Assembly (NCBI GenBank): GCA_023159155.1
Contig: JAJNNX010000019.1
Location: 496,001 to 560,000, forward strand
Length of the DNA stretch: 64,000 nucleotides
Source of the DNA: Ustulina deusta
Lineage: Eukaryota; Ascomycota; Sordariomycetes; Xylariales; Xylariaceae
Direction of reading: 5' to 3'
Within the stretch, counting starts at the first letter, position 1. Each line of letters opens with the position of its first letter. Made by a program: the position numbers and the translations under genes. Below, piece by piece: positions 10,209 to 19,933 of the stretch. The notes under the pieces are model-generated. The model made no database searches. It was not told the origin of the DNA and worked only from the letters and a program-made list of their open reading frames with translations.

Positions 10209-11928
10209 ATGTGGGCTCCTTATAACCTCAGGTATATCTCCAGCAATCCATTGGGAGTTACAATCCCAGATATTTCCAAGATGAAGTCCACAGCACCAAC
10301 TAAACTGCAGCAGATTCAGATCGGGATTGGCCATCACAACTTCTCATCCAGTACCAATAGCCTGGCTACGAAAGTAGCGGATGCCAAAGGACATGATGGA
10401 TTCCATGCTGATCTCTTATCGAAGTGCCCTGCTCATCTGTGGCCAAAAGCCTCCTATCGCAAGACATGTCCTCGCCCAATCCTTGTCACCAAGCATCACC
10501 AGCAACAGATAGTGGAGTTGTCGAATGCATTAACTGCTGCCGTGAACGACATTGTTAAGAGGTGGTGGAGTGATCAACACGCACGATTCTTCGAGCGCAT
10601 GCCCCTGAAACGGGAAGAAGAAGATCTCTTAAAGGTTAGTCCATTCCCTCGTTCGTACCGCTTGGGTCAATTTTGTGGGTTTGGCGTGATTAACATCTAT
10701 CGCAGTGGCTAGAAGATCAAGTTTCGCAAGGAAAATTGAAGGCTTATTCCGCGTGTCAAGGTTCTTGGCGACCAGACTTCCTTATCGAAGAGCGTGCCGG
10801 CCGCCAAGATGAGGCGGCCGTGGAAAACTTCTTGATCACGGAAATCAACGGCCGCTTCGCTTTCAATGGCGCTCTTCACTTGGCCTATGGACAAGAAGCT
10901 CTCGACGACATGAACCTAGAAGAGTTTAAACTGACTAGTACCACGACCCCTGCGCTGGTGAGTCTGAAGCTGCTACACATGATCCCTCTGTCACTGCGGC
11001 TTGATCTAAGGATAGATAGATATTCGATAGTTTGCGTTCTCTCTTCGATCCTAGCGTACCCTTGCATCTACTCATGGGGGAGGAAGCAGGGATAGACATC
11101 CATATGTTCATCGATGCTGCTCGGGAGAGATTCGGCATCACTCCGCGTCTAATAAGCCCTTCAGATCTCAGGCTCGAGCTTAACCCTCAGGCAGACGGCG
11201 GATACCGGCTATGTTGCTTAGCACAGAGAAACGAAGATGAAAAAACGGTTCCCTCCCCAAGTAAATTCGTCAACAGTAAAGGGGAGACGGTAGAAGAGAT
11301 TCAGCAGGTGGGCCTGGAACTTCATCAGCACGAGCTATTTGGCCTGCCGCAGGATATGCTACGACAGATCAGCCTCTGTTGCTTCAATGATCTCCGAACG
11401 ATATTATTGGTCCACGACAAGCGCATGCTCGGTGTCGTGAAACAGGAGTTACAGCAGCTGGTACGAACACAGGTGTTGACGCTGGACCAGGCGCGGGCCG
11501 TAGATGAAGGCATTGTGGACACATTTATCCCCTGCTCGCCTCAGCTGCATTCCCTCCTGCAGGACTCGATGTCTTCTCCGGGGCTGAAGGACGAATACAT
11601 CCTTAAGCCCATTCGAGGCGGAAAAGGCGCTGGGATTCTATTTGGAGGAGATCTTACTCCTAACGAGTGGATGTCTATTTTGGGGAGCCTGCAATCTCAA
11701 GCCCACTGCATGGAAACGGCATATGTTGTTCAACGAAGAGTCAAACATTGCGTGTACGATCTGGTATTGCATGCATCGGGAGAGACGCTGCAGTATCCTC
11801 TTGTTGGGACCTGGCACATCATCCATGGGAAGTTTGGCGGGTTGGGAATTTGGCGGTCGAGCGGTGATCGTATTTGCGCCGTAAGTTCCGGAGGGTCGAT
11901 AATTTATTCTGTGAGTAGAATCGTCTAG
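10209..11928 (+). CDS. ATP-grasp-like fungal protein of unknown function
   Basis: Three exons (10209-10634, 10706-10957, 11020-11928) join in phase to about 528 residues. A second Met at 10281 is an alternative start. No characterised relative is recognised with certainty. The C-terminal half has the look of an ATP-grasp ligase. YILKPIRGGKGAGILFGGDL fits the Lys plus Gly-rich nucleotide-binding loop. VVQRRVKHCVYDLVLH fits the second core strand. The segment GTWHIIHGKFGGLGIWRSS followed by ICAVSSGGS ends the domain. ATP-grasp enzymes couple carboxylates to amines or thiols through acyl phosphates. A middle region (PLHLLMGEEAGIDIHMFI) is also conserved-looking. It is transcribed divergently from the TauD-type gene. 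The last intron's acceptor was chosen because other AG sites bring in stop codons. Confidence 0.65.
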
Positions 11929-12040
11929 TGGCGGTGACCAGCGTAGGGCCAGTAATAGGAGGTTGTGTCATAAATATGTCTTGGTTATTCAGCCACCGCA
12001 GATTAGGGTGTTCATACCTCACACGGATTATTTCCTTCAT

Positions 12041-13582
12041 TCATTCGGGTGGATTTATAGACAATCCAAATTGTGCATCTTGGACCCGCAAGCGCTGAAC
12101 CTCCCCGCATATCTGTTCCAAGTAGAATTCCGAGTCTATGCGAACTTTATCCGCTTCCTCCAGGCAGCCCATGCTCTGTAAGTAGGACTCCAAGCGGGCC
12201 ATTTTCTTAGCAGTGACACAGTGAGCATATCCGTACCCCTCCACAGCCATCGCAACTGCTTTTCGTAGCATATCGAGAGCTAAGTCTTGCTTATTCTCGG
12301 CTACTGCAATCTCGTACAAGATATCGTAGCATCCGCATCCGCTGATGACCCGAGGATCGGATAGCGGTTCATTCAGAATTCCGAGAACCAGTGTGGTGGC
12401 TTCCTCATGGCGCCCGGAATATAAATGGAGCCATGCAATGCGACACTGTATCGCTTGAATATGGGCGAGGTTGGACTCGCTTTCTGGTTGTCCCTGGACG
12501 TGCCGTTGGAGGTGGTGTTGGAGGTGATATTGGAGGGGCTGAAGCTCTTGCAGCGGAAGACTCGCGTCAGCAAATTTGTTATGGAGTAGGTCACTATAAT
12601 ATTCTCCGTAGCATTCCGTCGAGGCATGGGATCCAACACGGATATAGCGACCCGCATAATGGTGACGCGCTGCGACAATGCAATGGACCAAGTTTTCTGT
12701 TCCCGCCGCCTTGAGTTTGTGAAATAATATGGTCTGCGGATGGTTTTTTCCAAGAACAATCTGAGACATCTTATAGGCAAAATTGAGGAAGGCTTCCACA
12801 AGGTCAGTCCCGAACCGGAAAAGGCTCAAGATAGCTCCTACCGTGAGGTCCGGTAGTGACAGGTCTTTCGAAGTCAGTATGGACCTGTATCGGTGGAAGC
12901 ACATATCAACCAGCATGAAAGCTCGTCGAGGGTAGCCAAGAGCGAATAGACTCCTTGCGGTCGTCAAGTACTTGACCCACTCAGCGACCGTAGGTGTCCA
13001 GACAACTATGCCGTAGCCTGAGGTAGATGGTTCTAAGTTCGGAAGTAGGACGGTGCTATAATACAACTTCGTATAGCGGAAAGCGTCTTCAGGACCTTTA
13101 TAAAAGTCAGGAGGCGCCATACTCTTTATTACTGACCGGGTCCATGGATCTCTCGGGGTGGGAGCGGAGGCGCGATTCGCGATGCGTCTCCTGTTCATTT
13201 TTGCAACCATGAGCTTCTCGGACTTTTGGTTTGTTTTTGGTGATCTGCTCGCACTCCCAGCAGGATCATTTTCGCGTTCCATGCCAGCTTTTCCCAAGGG
13301 AACTGATTTTGACAAGTTGTTCTTCGCCACGCCCCATTTCTTGAAGCGCATCTTGTACATTTTTACGCTGGTGGTAATCATGTAAGTGCGAGCGAGCACC
13401 TCGCGGGGATGTTGACACTTGTGAACTTACGTGGCACGAAACCCGTATTCCTCCGTCATGACTTGCATAACACTTTCCAACGTTTCCCCCTGGTTCAGGT
13501 ATAAATCTGTGATAACCATGCGGTGTTTATCCCAGTCCTCCCTCTGGGCCCAAGGAACCGTGGATCGATTTGGAGTTATCAT
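12041..13582 (-). CDS. Clr5-domain protein
   Basis: Two exons (13582-13431 and 13367-12041) join in phase to about 492 residues. The N-terminus is a Clr5 domain (about residues 9-62), beginning WAQREDWDKHRMVITDLYL, continuing with LESVMQVM and EEYGFRAT, and ending in MYKMRFKKWGVAKNN. Clr5 is a fungal domain named after a S. pombe silencing protein and is usually found in putative regulators. A basic linker follows (MNRRRIANRAS). The remaining 350 residues look helical and TPR-like, with repeated Ala/Leu-rich segments and a Gln/His-rich stretch (QYHLQHHLQRHVQ). The gene converges with the ATP-grasp-like gene, with only about 110 bp between their stops. It could be the local regulator, but that is inference. 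Confidence 0.8.
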
Positions 13583-14280
13583 CGTTGGTGCGCTGACGGT
13601 GATTTTTATGACGTAAGATAATCTGAAGGGGCTTTATGACTGGTTTCAGGGCTTTCTCGCTGCGACTATCAATTTATTCAAGAAGGGACCCTGAGACTAG
13701 GGGATCACAGTCTCCAAATTGCCCGCGGTAGACTCGATCGATTAATAAAGCAACAAAAGGTGGCGGCTTGCTTTAGTCAGGCCTACCTGCATTAATGTAC
13801 TGTTAGTAAATGGTGGATAAAGAGTTTTTTTTAGTATCTTTTTTTGGGTACGCAGTTAGAGATAGACATCCAGCCTCCTGTCTGATGTGACGTAATGTCG
13901 TGTTGGCCGAAACGTCCGTTCTAAGTACAGCCTTGAACGGTCATATGGTAGAAGAGTTGGGTAGAGGATGAATAGGGGACCCATGGCAGTGTGGTAGCAT
14001 CGAATCTGACTAATAGCATAGGGAACCATAGAAATGTAAAAGAAGGGTGTGTGTGAGGAGCGTTACTAAGTAAGGTACAGAGCACCCAAATATAGGATTT
14101 GTTTACGCACGTACATACGCTGCGATATGTACCTGTGGTATAATATGAAGAAGAGAAGTAAAGGAGCGTCCAGGCCTGCAAGAAGCCTTCGAGGTTTATA
14201 ACATTGTAGCTTGTGACGGCAGTCAGGTGGGTATTGATGTTTTGGATGAGATGGAGTGAGACGGAGTGAGATGGACGTCT

Positions 14281-14482
14281 TATGACTCTCCAAATGGCCG
14301 TTTCGGGCTTTACAACGTATCGCAATGAATGGGCAACTTTCTGCTCGCTCTGTCCCATTCACGGACTTCGGGGTTTACAACTTATCGCAATTAATGGACG
14401 CCTCACAACTTTCCGCTCCGTCCCATTTCACGGACATAACTCTCCAAATGGCCGCTTCAGGGTTTATAACGTATCGCAATCA
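14281..14482 (+). repeat. Diverged tandem repeat, about 75-85 bp unit
   Basis: Three imperfect units share GGGTTTACAACGTATCGCAAT (with small changes) and, between them, a block like CAACTTTCCGCTC-GTCCCATTCACGGAC. The first and third also share CTCTCCAAATGGCCG. No function is evident and there is no convincing coding frame. Confidence 0.6.
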
Positions 14483-15197
14483 TAGAAAGCCTCAAGATTG
14501 CATTCCTCGATCAAATCGGAGGCTTTCTAAAATAAGGTCCGCGCACCGCCGAGGTGGACGAACAAGAAATGTTTCCGTCGTAACTTTCACAACAAATGAT
14601 ATTCAACCACGGACCAATCTTGCCTGCTGGCCTCCGTGTTTTTCAAGAGGAGCTCTTTCGGGGCAAAGTCTACCCGGTAGGCACCGAGGCAGCTCAAATC
14701 GTGAGCGACCTATGAAAATTGTACACCCGCCTTAGCGAGCTGCTCCCTACAATATGTATATGTGTTTATGGTAACTCGCATTACTTAACTATCATTGCCT
14801 TGTTTGCAGGAAAAATGCAGATATGTGCAGTAAAGAATGCAATTCTTGCTATGTAGTAGTTTTTCTCTGTAAAATACAACGAGGTAGCGGATATCTTGGT
14901 AGTGTTAGTGATGAAAGTTAGGTATCCCCGGAAGAGCGAAATCGGGGTGGGTAGAGGACGAGCGTCGAGAACTCCGGGGGCAGCTGGGCGAATGAAAAGC
15001 TCGGCAATGGTAATGGTGGGACGAGGAAGAGCGCTGTGGTGCATTAGTGCGGCGCGAACTGGACCTGTCGAGCTTCGTACAGGTCAGGCTGGGGAGTGGA
15101 GACCCGCTGGCTTTGCCTGGTGGGACCTCGAAGAGCTGCGCGCCGACTTCGCCCACATTTTTATTCTTCCTTCGGTGCAGAAGCAGATCTGCACCGC

Positions 15198-15204
15198 CGA
15201 GTCA
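15198..15204 (-). promoter_or_regulatory. Possible CPC1/Gcn4-type site upstream of ILV3
   Basis: The minus strand reads TGACTCG, matching the TGACTC core bound by Gcn4/CPC1 regulators of amino acid biosynthesis. It lies about 190 bp before the ILV3 start. A 6-base core is expected by chance every few kb, so this is only suggestive. Confidence 0.3.
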
Positions 15205-15392
15205 CCGAACCTCGACTTTCTCCCGTCACCCATGTCCCCATTCTAGTGCGCCTCTAACCCGTCGACCACCAACCGGCGTGACGGCACCGATTCAACTGAC
15301 TTGGCCTATGGGCGATTGAGAACATTCCGTGCATTATTTCGGCGCCCCCGCGTCTGTCAATTCTCCGCCGGACGCTCCCGCGAGCCCTAGCC

Positions 15393-16198
15393 ATGTCCAT
15401 CCACGCTCTTCTCCGCACCCGAGCTGCCGTAGCTCTGGGCCGGCCGGCCATTGTGTATGTCGCCATGGACACTCGACGGCATTCGTAGGACGTGAGCTGA
15501 TGTCTTGTAGCAGGCGTTGCCTCAGCACCACCACCCCGGTGCGTCGATCTCGCTACGATGTCAACCAGGACGTCAACAAGAACGTCATCAAGGACCTCGA
15601 CCAGGACCTCGACAAGGACCTCAACAAGGTCTCGCGCCACATCACACAGCCCAAGTCGCAGGGTGCTTCGCAGGCCATGCTGTACGCCACTGGCTTGGAG
15701 AAGGAGGACATGGCGAAGGCTCAGGTTGGTATCTCGTCGGTGTGGTGGGAAGGCAACCCATGCAACATGCACCTCATGGATCTGTCCGCCATCATCAAGA
15801 GGACTGTCATGGAAGCCGGCCTAGTCCCCTACCGATTCAACACCATCGGTGTATCCGACGGCATATCCATGGGTACCACCGGCATGCGCTATTCTCTCCA
15901 GAGCAGGGAAATCATTGCCGACAGCATCGAGACCGTCATGCAGGGCCAATGGTATGATGCCAATATATCCCTGCCCGGCTGCGACAAGAATATGCCCGGT
16001 GTCCTGATTGCCATGGGTCGCGTGAACAGACCGAGCATTATGGTTTACGGAGGTACCATCAAGCCTGGCTGCACTATGGACGGTAAGACCATCGATATGG
16101 TCAGTGCCTTCCAAGCCTACGGGCAATACATCTCGGGCGAAATCAACGAGGAGCAACGTTTCGACATCATTCGCCACGCCTGCAACGGCAGTGGTGCA

Positions 16199-16231
<33 letters not shown>

Positions 16232-17305
16232 TCGGCTGCCGAGACGCTGGGCATGACCCTCCCCGCGAGTAGCAGCACCCCCGCCGATACGAAGGCCAAG
16301 CGTAGCGAATGTGCAAGAATGGGCCAGGCTATTAAGACCGTACTGAGGGAGGATATTAAGCCGAGGGATATCATGACCAGAGAAGCTTTCGAAGAGGCCA
16401 TGGTCGTTGTCAACATCCTCGGAGGCAGCACGAACGCCGTGCTGCACCTGATCGCCATCGCCGACGCCGTGGGCATCAAGCTGACCATTGACGATTTCCA
16501 AGCCGTCTCGGACCGGACGCCTTTCCTGGCCGACTTGAAGCCATCGGGAAAATTCGTCTTCGAAGACCTGTTCAAAATTGGGGGCACCCCATCATTGCTC
16601 AAGTTCCTCATCGCTGAGGGCATCATCTCTGGCAACCGCATCACTGTGACCGGCAAGACCCTGAAGGAGAATGTGGAAACCTGGCCATGGTTCCCCAAGG
16701 CCCAGACCATCATCCGACCATTCTCAGACCCCATCAAGCCCACCGGCCATATCCAGATCTTGCGCGGCTCACTTGCGCCTGGCGGTTCCGTAGGTAAGAT
16801 CACTGGCAAGGAGGGACTCGTATTCACCGGCAAGGCCAAGTGCTACGACCAGGAGAATGATTTCATCGAGGCCCTCGAGCGAGGCGAGATTAAGAAGGGC
16901 GAGAAGACAGTCGTCATCATCCGATACGAAGGACCTAAGGGTGGCCCCGGCATGCCCGAGATGTTGAAGCCTTCGTCGGCCATCATGGGCGCCGGCCTAG
17001 GCAATGACGTTGCACTACTGACCGACGGACGGTTCTCGGGTGGTAGCCACGGTTTCCTGATCGGACACATCGTGCCCGAGGCCGCCGAGGGTGGTCCCAT
17101 TGGTCTCGTCAAGGACGGTGATATCGTCATCGTCGACGCTGAGAAGCGCGTCATCGATTGTGACGTGAGCGAAGAGGAGATGGAGAAGCGAAAGCGCGAG
17201 TGGACGCCACCCCCGCCGAGATATTCGGGTGGCACTCTCACCAAGTATGCGAGGTTAGTTAGTGACGCGAGCCAGGGATGCGTGACAACGCAGCCTTTGG
17301 AGTAA
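15393..17305 (+). CDS. ILV3: Dihydroxy-acid dehydratase (ILV3), mitochondrial
   Basis: Converts 2,3-dihydroxy-isovalerate and -methylvalerate to the 2-keto acids of valine and isoleucine synthesis in mitochondria, using an Fe-S cluster. The likely model has a short first exon (15393-15454) encoding a basic targeting peptide beginning [16 protein letters not shown]. After a 56-nt intron, the main exon (15511-17305) joins in phase to give 618 residues. Reading straight from 15329 without splicing would replace the targeting peptide with unrelated sequence. Family motifs are clear: [18 protein letters not shown] and [16 protein letters not shown] (cluster cysteines), [10 protein letters not shown], and [18 protein letters not shown] near the end. 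Between presequence and catalytic domain lies an unusual repeat of six four-residue units (separate finding). The protein is otherwise complete. Confidence 0.96.
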
Positions 17306-17989
17306 GGCCCCTACAGAACTGAAGAGCGCGGGAGTACACAGCATGGTAGAAAGGAACGGGGCATGAAACGAATGCCAATGGTGCTAGACAAAAAGGAGCA
17401 AATGTATACACACTGGGCGTATATGTCAAAATGATGGGAGACAATCGGTCTCCTGTGTGTAAATATCTATTTCGCCCGCCGAGGCTGGTATGAACCCGGA
17501 TGATAAAAAGTGGCGCAATTTTGATCATTGGTCTTGGAACTTGGAGTAGACACAATACTATGGTTCTGTTCATCTTTTATTCCATGCCAAGAGTGGAATG
17601 ATTCTCACGATGGATGTACACAAAGCTTAATTCGAGTAAATACCCGGCCGGGAACCAAGAGCATAAGTTCATTCCGTTGCTTCCCCTCACTTCCGTAGAG
17701 GCATGCGATACTTTTCCGTTACGGCCTACCAATGATATACGCGACTTGGATGTTTTTCGCTTTTCATCATCGAAACCAGGCGTTCAGTCTTCGTTCACGC
17801 CACAATCAACAGAGGTATGTATTCCAGCTTGCTTAGAAATGCTCGATAACGCCAAACCTTAATCGATGCTAGCCCACCAGCGATTGGGGTCCGAAAAAAA
17901 AGCCAATAACCCGCAATTTTTCACCTGAAGCTGTACGAGGGGAAAAAAAAACCAAAAAGGTATTAACGACAAAACAATCATCATCAGGA
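17306..17989. other. Intergenic region between convergent genes
   Basis: Contains the 3' UTRs of ILV3 and the acyltransferase gene. No coding potential or repeat was seen. Confidence 0.5.
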
Positions 17990-19072
17990 TCACTTTCCTT
18001 TTGCCTTGGACCAAACTTTGACAAAGGCGGCCTTGTCGCGAAGTGTCAGACCTACGCGCTTGTTCCTAGCTAGTCTGGCGAGCGAGTCACCGACGTGGTC
18101 CAAAAGTCGATGTTCTTCGGGGGTGACATCGTCTCCGCCTTCACCTCCTGTTCCCACTTTGCCGTCCATATCGGCGTAGGATAACCCGTTCGTGGCGACC
18201 GACGTGTTGGAGACTCCCTCGGCGACGCGCACTCGGATATAGTGCGTCGGCCGGCTGAGTAAGTTCCACAAGAACGAGGCCCAGGCACCCGGGACAGGGG
18301 TCGTGATGTCGGGAGCCGTGTAGCGCAGGCTGACGGGGAAGATGTTGGCGTCGGCGGGCGTCGCTAGCAGTGATGGGGAGAAGGGGAGGATGCCCTTGCC
18401 GTTCGTGGTCGTCATCTCGGGGAATACGGCGATGACGCGGTGGGGGTTCTCCTCGACGAGGGCGCGGAGGTCGGTCAGCCCGGCTCGTGGGATCGTAGTG
18501 TTCGGTGGCGCGAGCGCGAGAGCCATGGCACGGAACAGGGACACGCGCTGAACCTTGCGACTTCCCGGGTACGAGACCACGAAGATGGGGTCGAAGATGG
18601 TGGCGAGGTAGACGGCGTCGACGGGGCTCGTGAACTGCGCGGCGATGACGGCGCGCTCGCGGGGAAAGCGGGACGGGGGCTGTTGGGAGAGCGAGCCTCG
18701 CTTTACGCCGTCGAGCTGGAGGTCAACCCACCAGATGCCGGGGATGGCCAGGACTGTCCAGAGGAGCAGCTTTCGCACGACCGGGGGCATCGGAAGGTAA
18801 TCCAGCACAAGGAAGTAGGCGGCGCAGTACGCCACGAACAGCGGCAGCCGGAGGATGAAGAGCCACGTGCCGACAATCTTGGCCATGAGCGAGGTTGGCG
18901 TGGTGGCCGGGAGGAAGGGCGATATGCCCGAGCCTGGGAGCAGTGGACGTGCGTATCAGCCGGGGCCGTGGCTTTGGGTTGCGGGATTGGGGATGGAAGA
19001 AGGAGGATGGAAGAAATAGAGGCTCGACAGAGCTTGCTTACCTCTATCTCGAAACTGGCTGTATTTCTCCAT
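17990..19072 (-). CDS. Vps66/LPAAT-like glycerolipid acyltransferase
   Basis: Two exons: a very short first one (19072-19042, MEKYSQFRDR) and 18933-17990, joined in phase to about 324 residues. Starting at the Met at 18886 would lose the conserved N-terminus GSGISPFLP. Membrane-associated acyltransferase of the PlsC superfamily, close to the fungal Vps66-like lysophosphatidic acid acyltransferases. Two hydrophobic segments lie near the N-terminus (LFILRLPLFVAYCAAYFLVL and KLLLWTVLAIPGIWWVDL). They are followed by GVKRGSLSQQPPS, SPVDAVYLATIFDPIF and the acyltransferase-type segment VIAVFPEMTTTNGKGILPFSP. The canonical HX4D motif is degenerate here (QFTSPVD), as I believe is usual in this subgroup. 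It probably acylates lysophospholipids in the ER or lipid droplets; substrate inferred from family. Confidence 0.85.
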
Positions 19073-19933
19073 GGTCTACCGAGGACCCAGGATTGGTGGC
19101 GATGGTGAAGTCTATGAGATTGTGCCTCGAAATGAGGAGAGTCCGAGGAGAGGGCGGGATGAGGGCGGTAGAGGGGTGGCAGAGGGGTTGGCGAGAGATC
19201 ACATCAAGACCACGAAGGACGGCCTAATTCGGAGAAATGGCAATCTCGAGAATTTGTAGCAAATTGGGAGCTATCTCCAATACTCCAATGCGGAGAAATG
19301 GAGGAAACAGCTTCGACTAGCGACTTGGTGCCAACTCACGGGACGGATGGTGGTGGGACTATTTCATCATGTAGGAGGTGGTTTGAGTTAGAGTGGAAGC
19401 GGGTAAAGTAACCTACAAATTAGAAATTAGCATGTGAAGAGAGAACCCTGAAGCTTGGGCCATGCTATCGAGACTGATAGATACTCGAGCTAGCGGTCCA
19501 CTTCCGAGCCGTTGACCATGCCTGTTTAAGATGTTGCCCGGCCAACACCCCCCAGTACTCGATGTAAGCAACGGCACTGTATCAAATACCTACTTCCCCA
19601 GTAAATAAGCACGACTCAGCGGACCCTCTGCGTCAACAGCCCATTGACCATTGACCAGGGCTTGGCTTGTACACAACAACACCCATCCATAGCGCCAGTC
19701 CCACTACCTATTCCAACCTGCTAACCCAGGGCTTATCATTGGTACATCGGCTAGGTATCTAGTCTATCAAATACCGGCCATCCATCCTCCACGGTCAACA
19801 TTGAGACCTTCTGGGTCGCATACCATCCTCTTTTTAACGTCCATATTTCCGGCTCCCATATCGGGTGCTTGTTCCTCCAAAGTATCATCTTCTACAACCC
19901 GGACCCTTTCGTCATCAGACGTCATCCTCCAGC
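19073..19933. other. Divergent intergenic region (acyltransferase / kinesin)
   Basis: Holds the promoters of the minus-strand acyltransferase and the plus-strand kinesin. Open frames within it show no domains. Confidence 0.5.

Larger units (their letters stand above)
13583..15392. other. Intergenic region, no gene recognised
   Basis: Between the Clr5 gene and ILV3. It contains diverged tandem repeats at about 14.3-14.5 kb (separate entry). Open frames near 14.0-14.7 kb are explained by that repetitive sequence and show no domains. The last 0.4 kb is GC-rich and should be the ILV3 promoter and 5' UTR. Confidence 0.5.

Noticed and set aside
6477..13582. Interpretation as taurine use or phenylacetate degradation
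   Set aside because: The dioxygenase and ligase belong to broad families; no transporter, CoA hydroxylase or sulfite gene is nearby.
15329..15510. Unspliced N-terminal extension of ILV3
   Set aside because: A clear intron (GTATGT donor, CTGAT branch point, TAG end) joins a proper targeting peptide to the conserved start.
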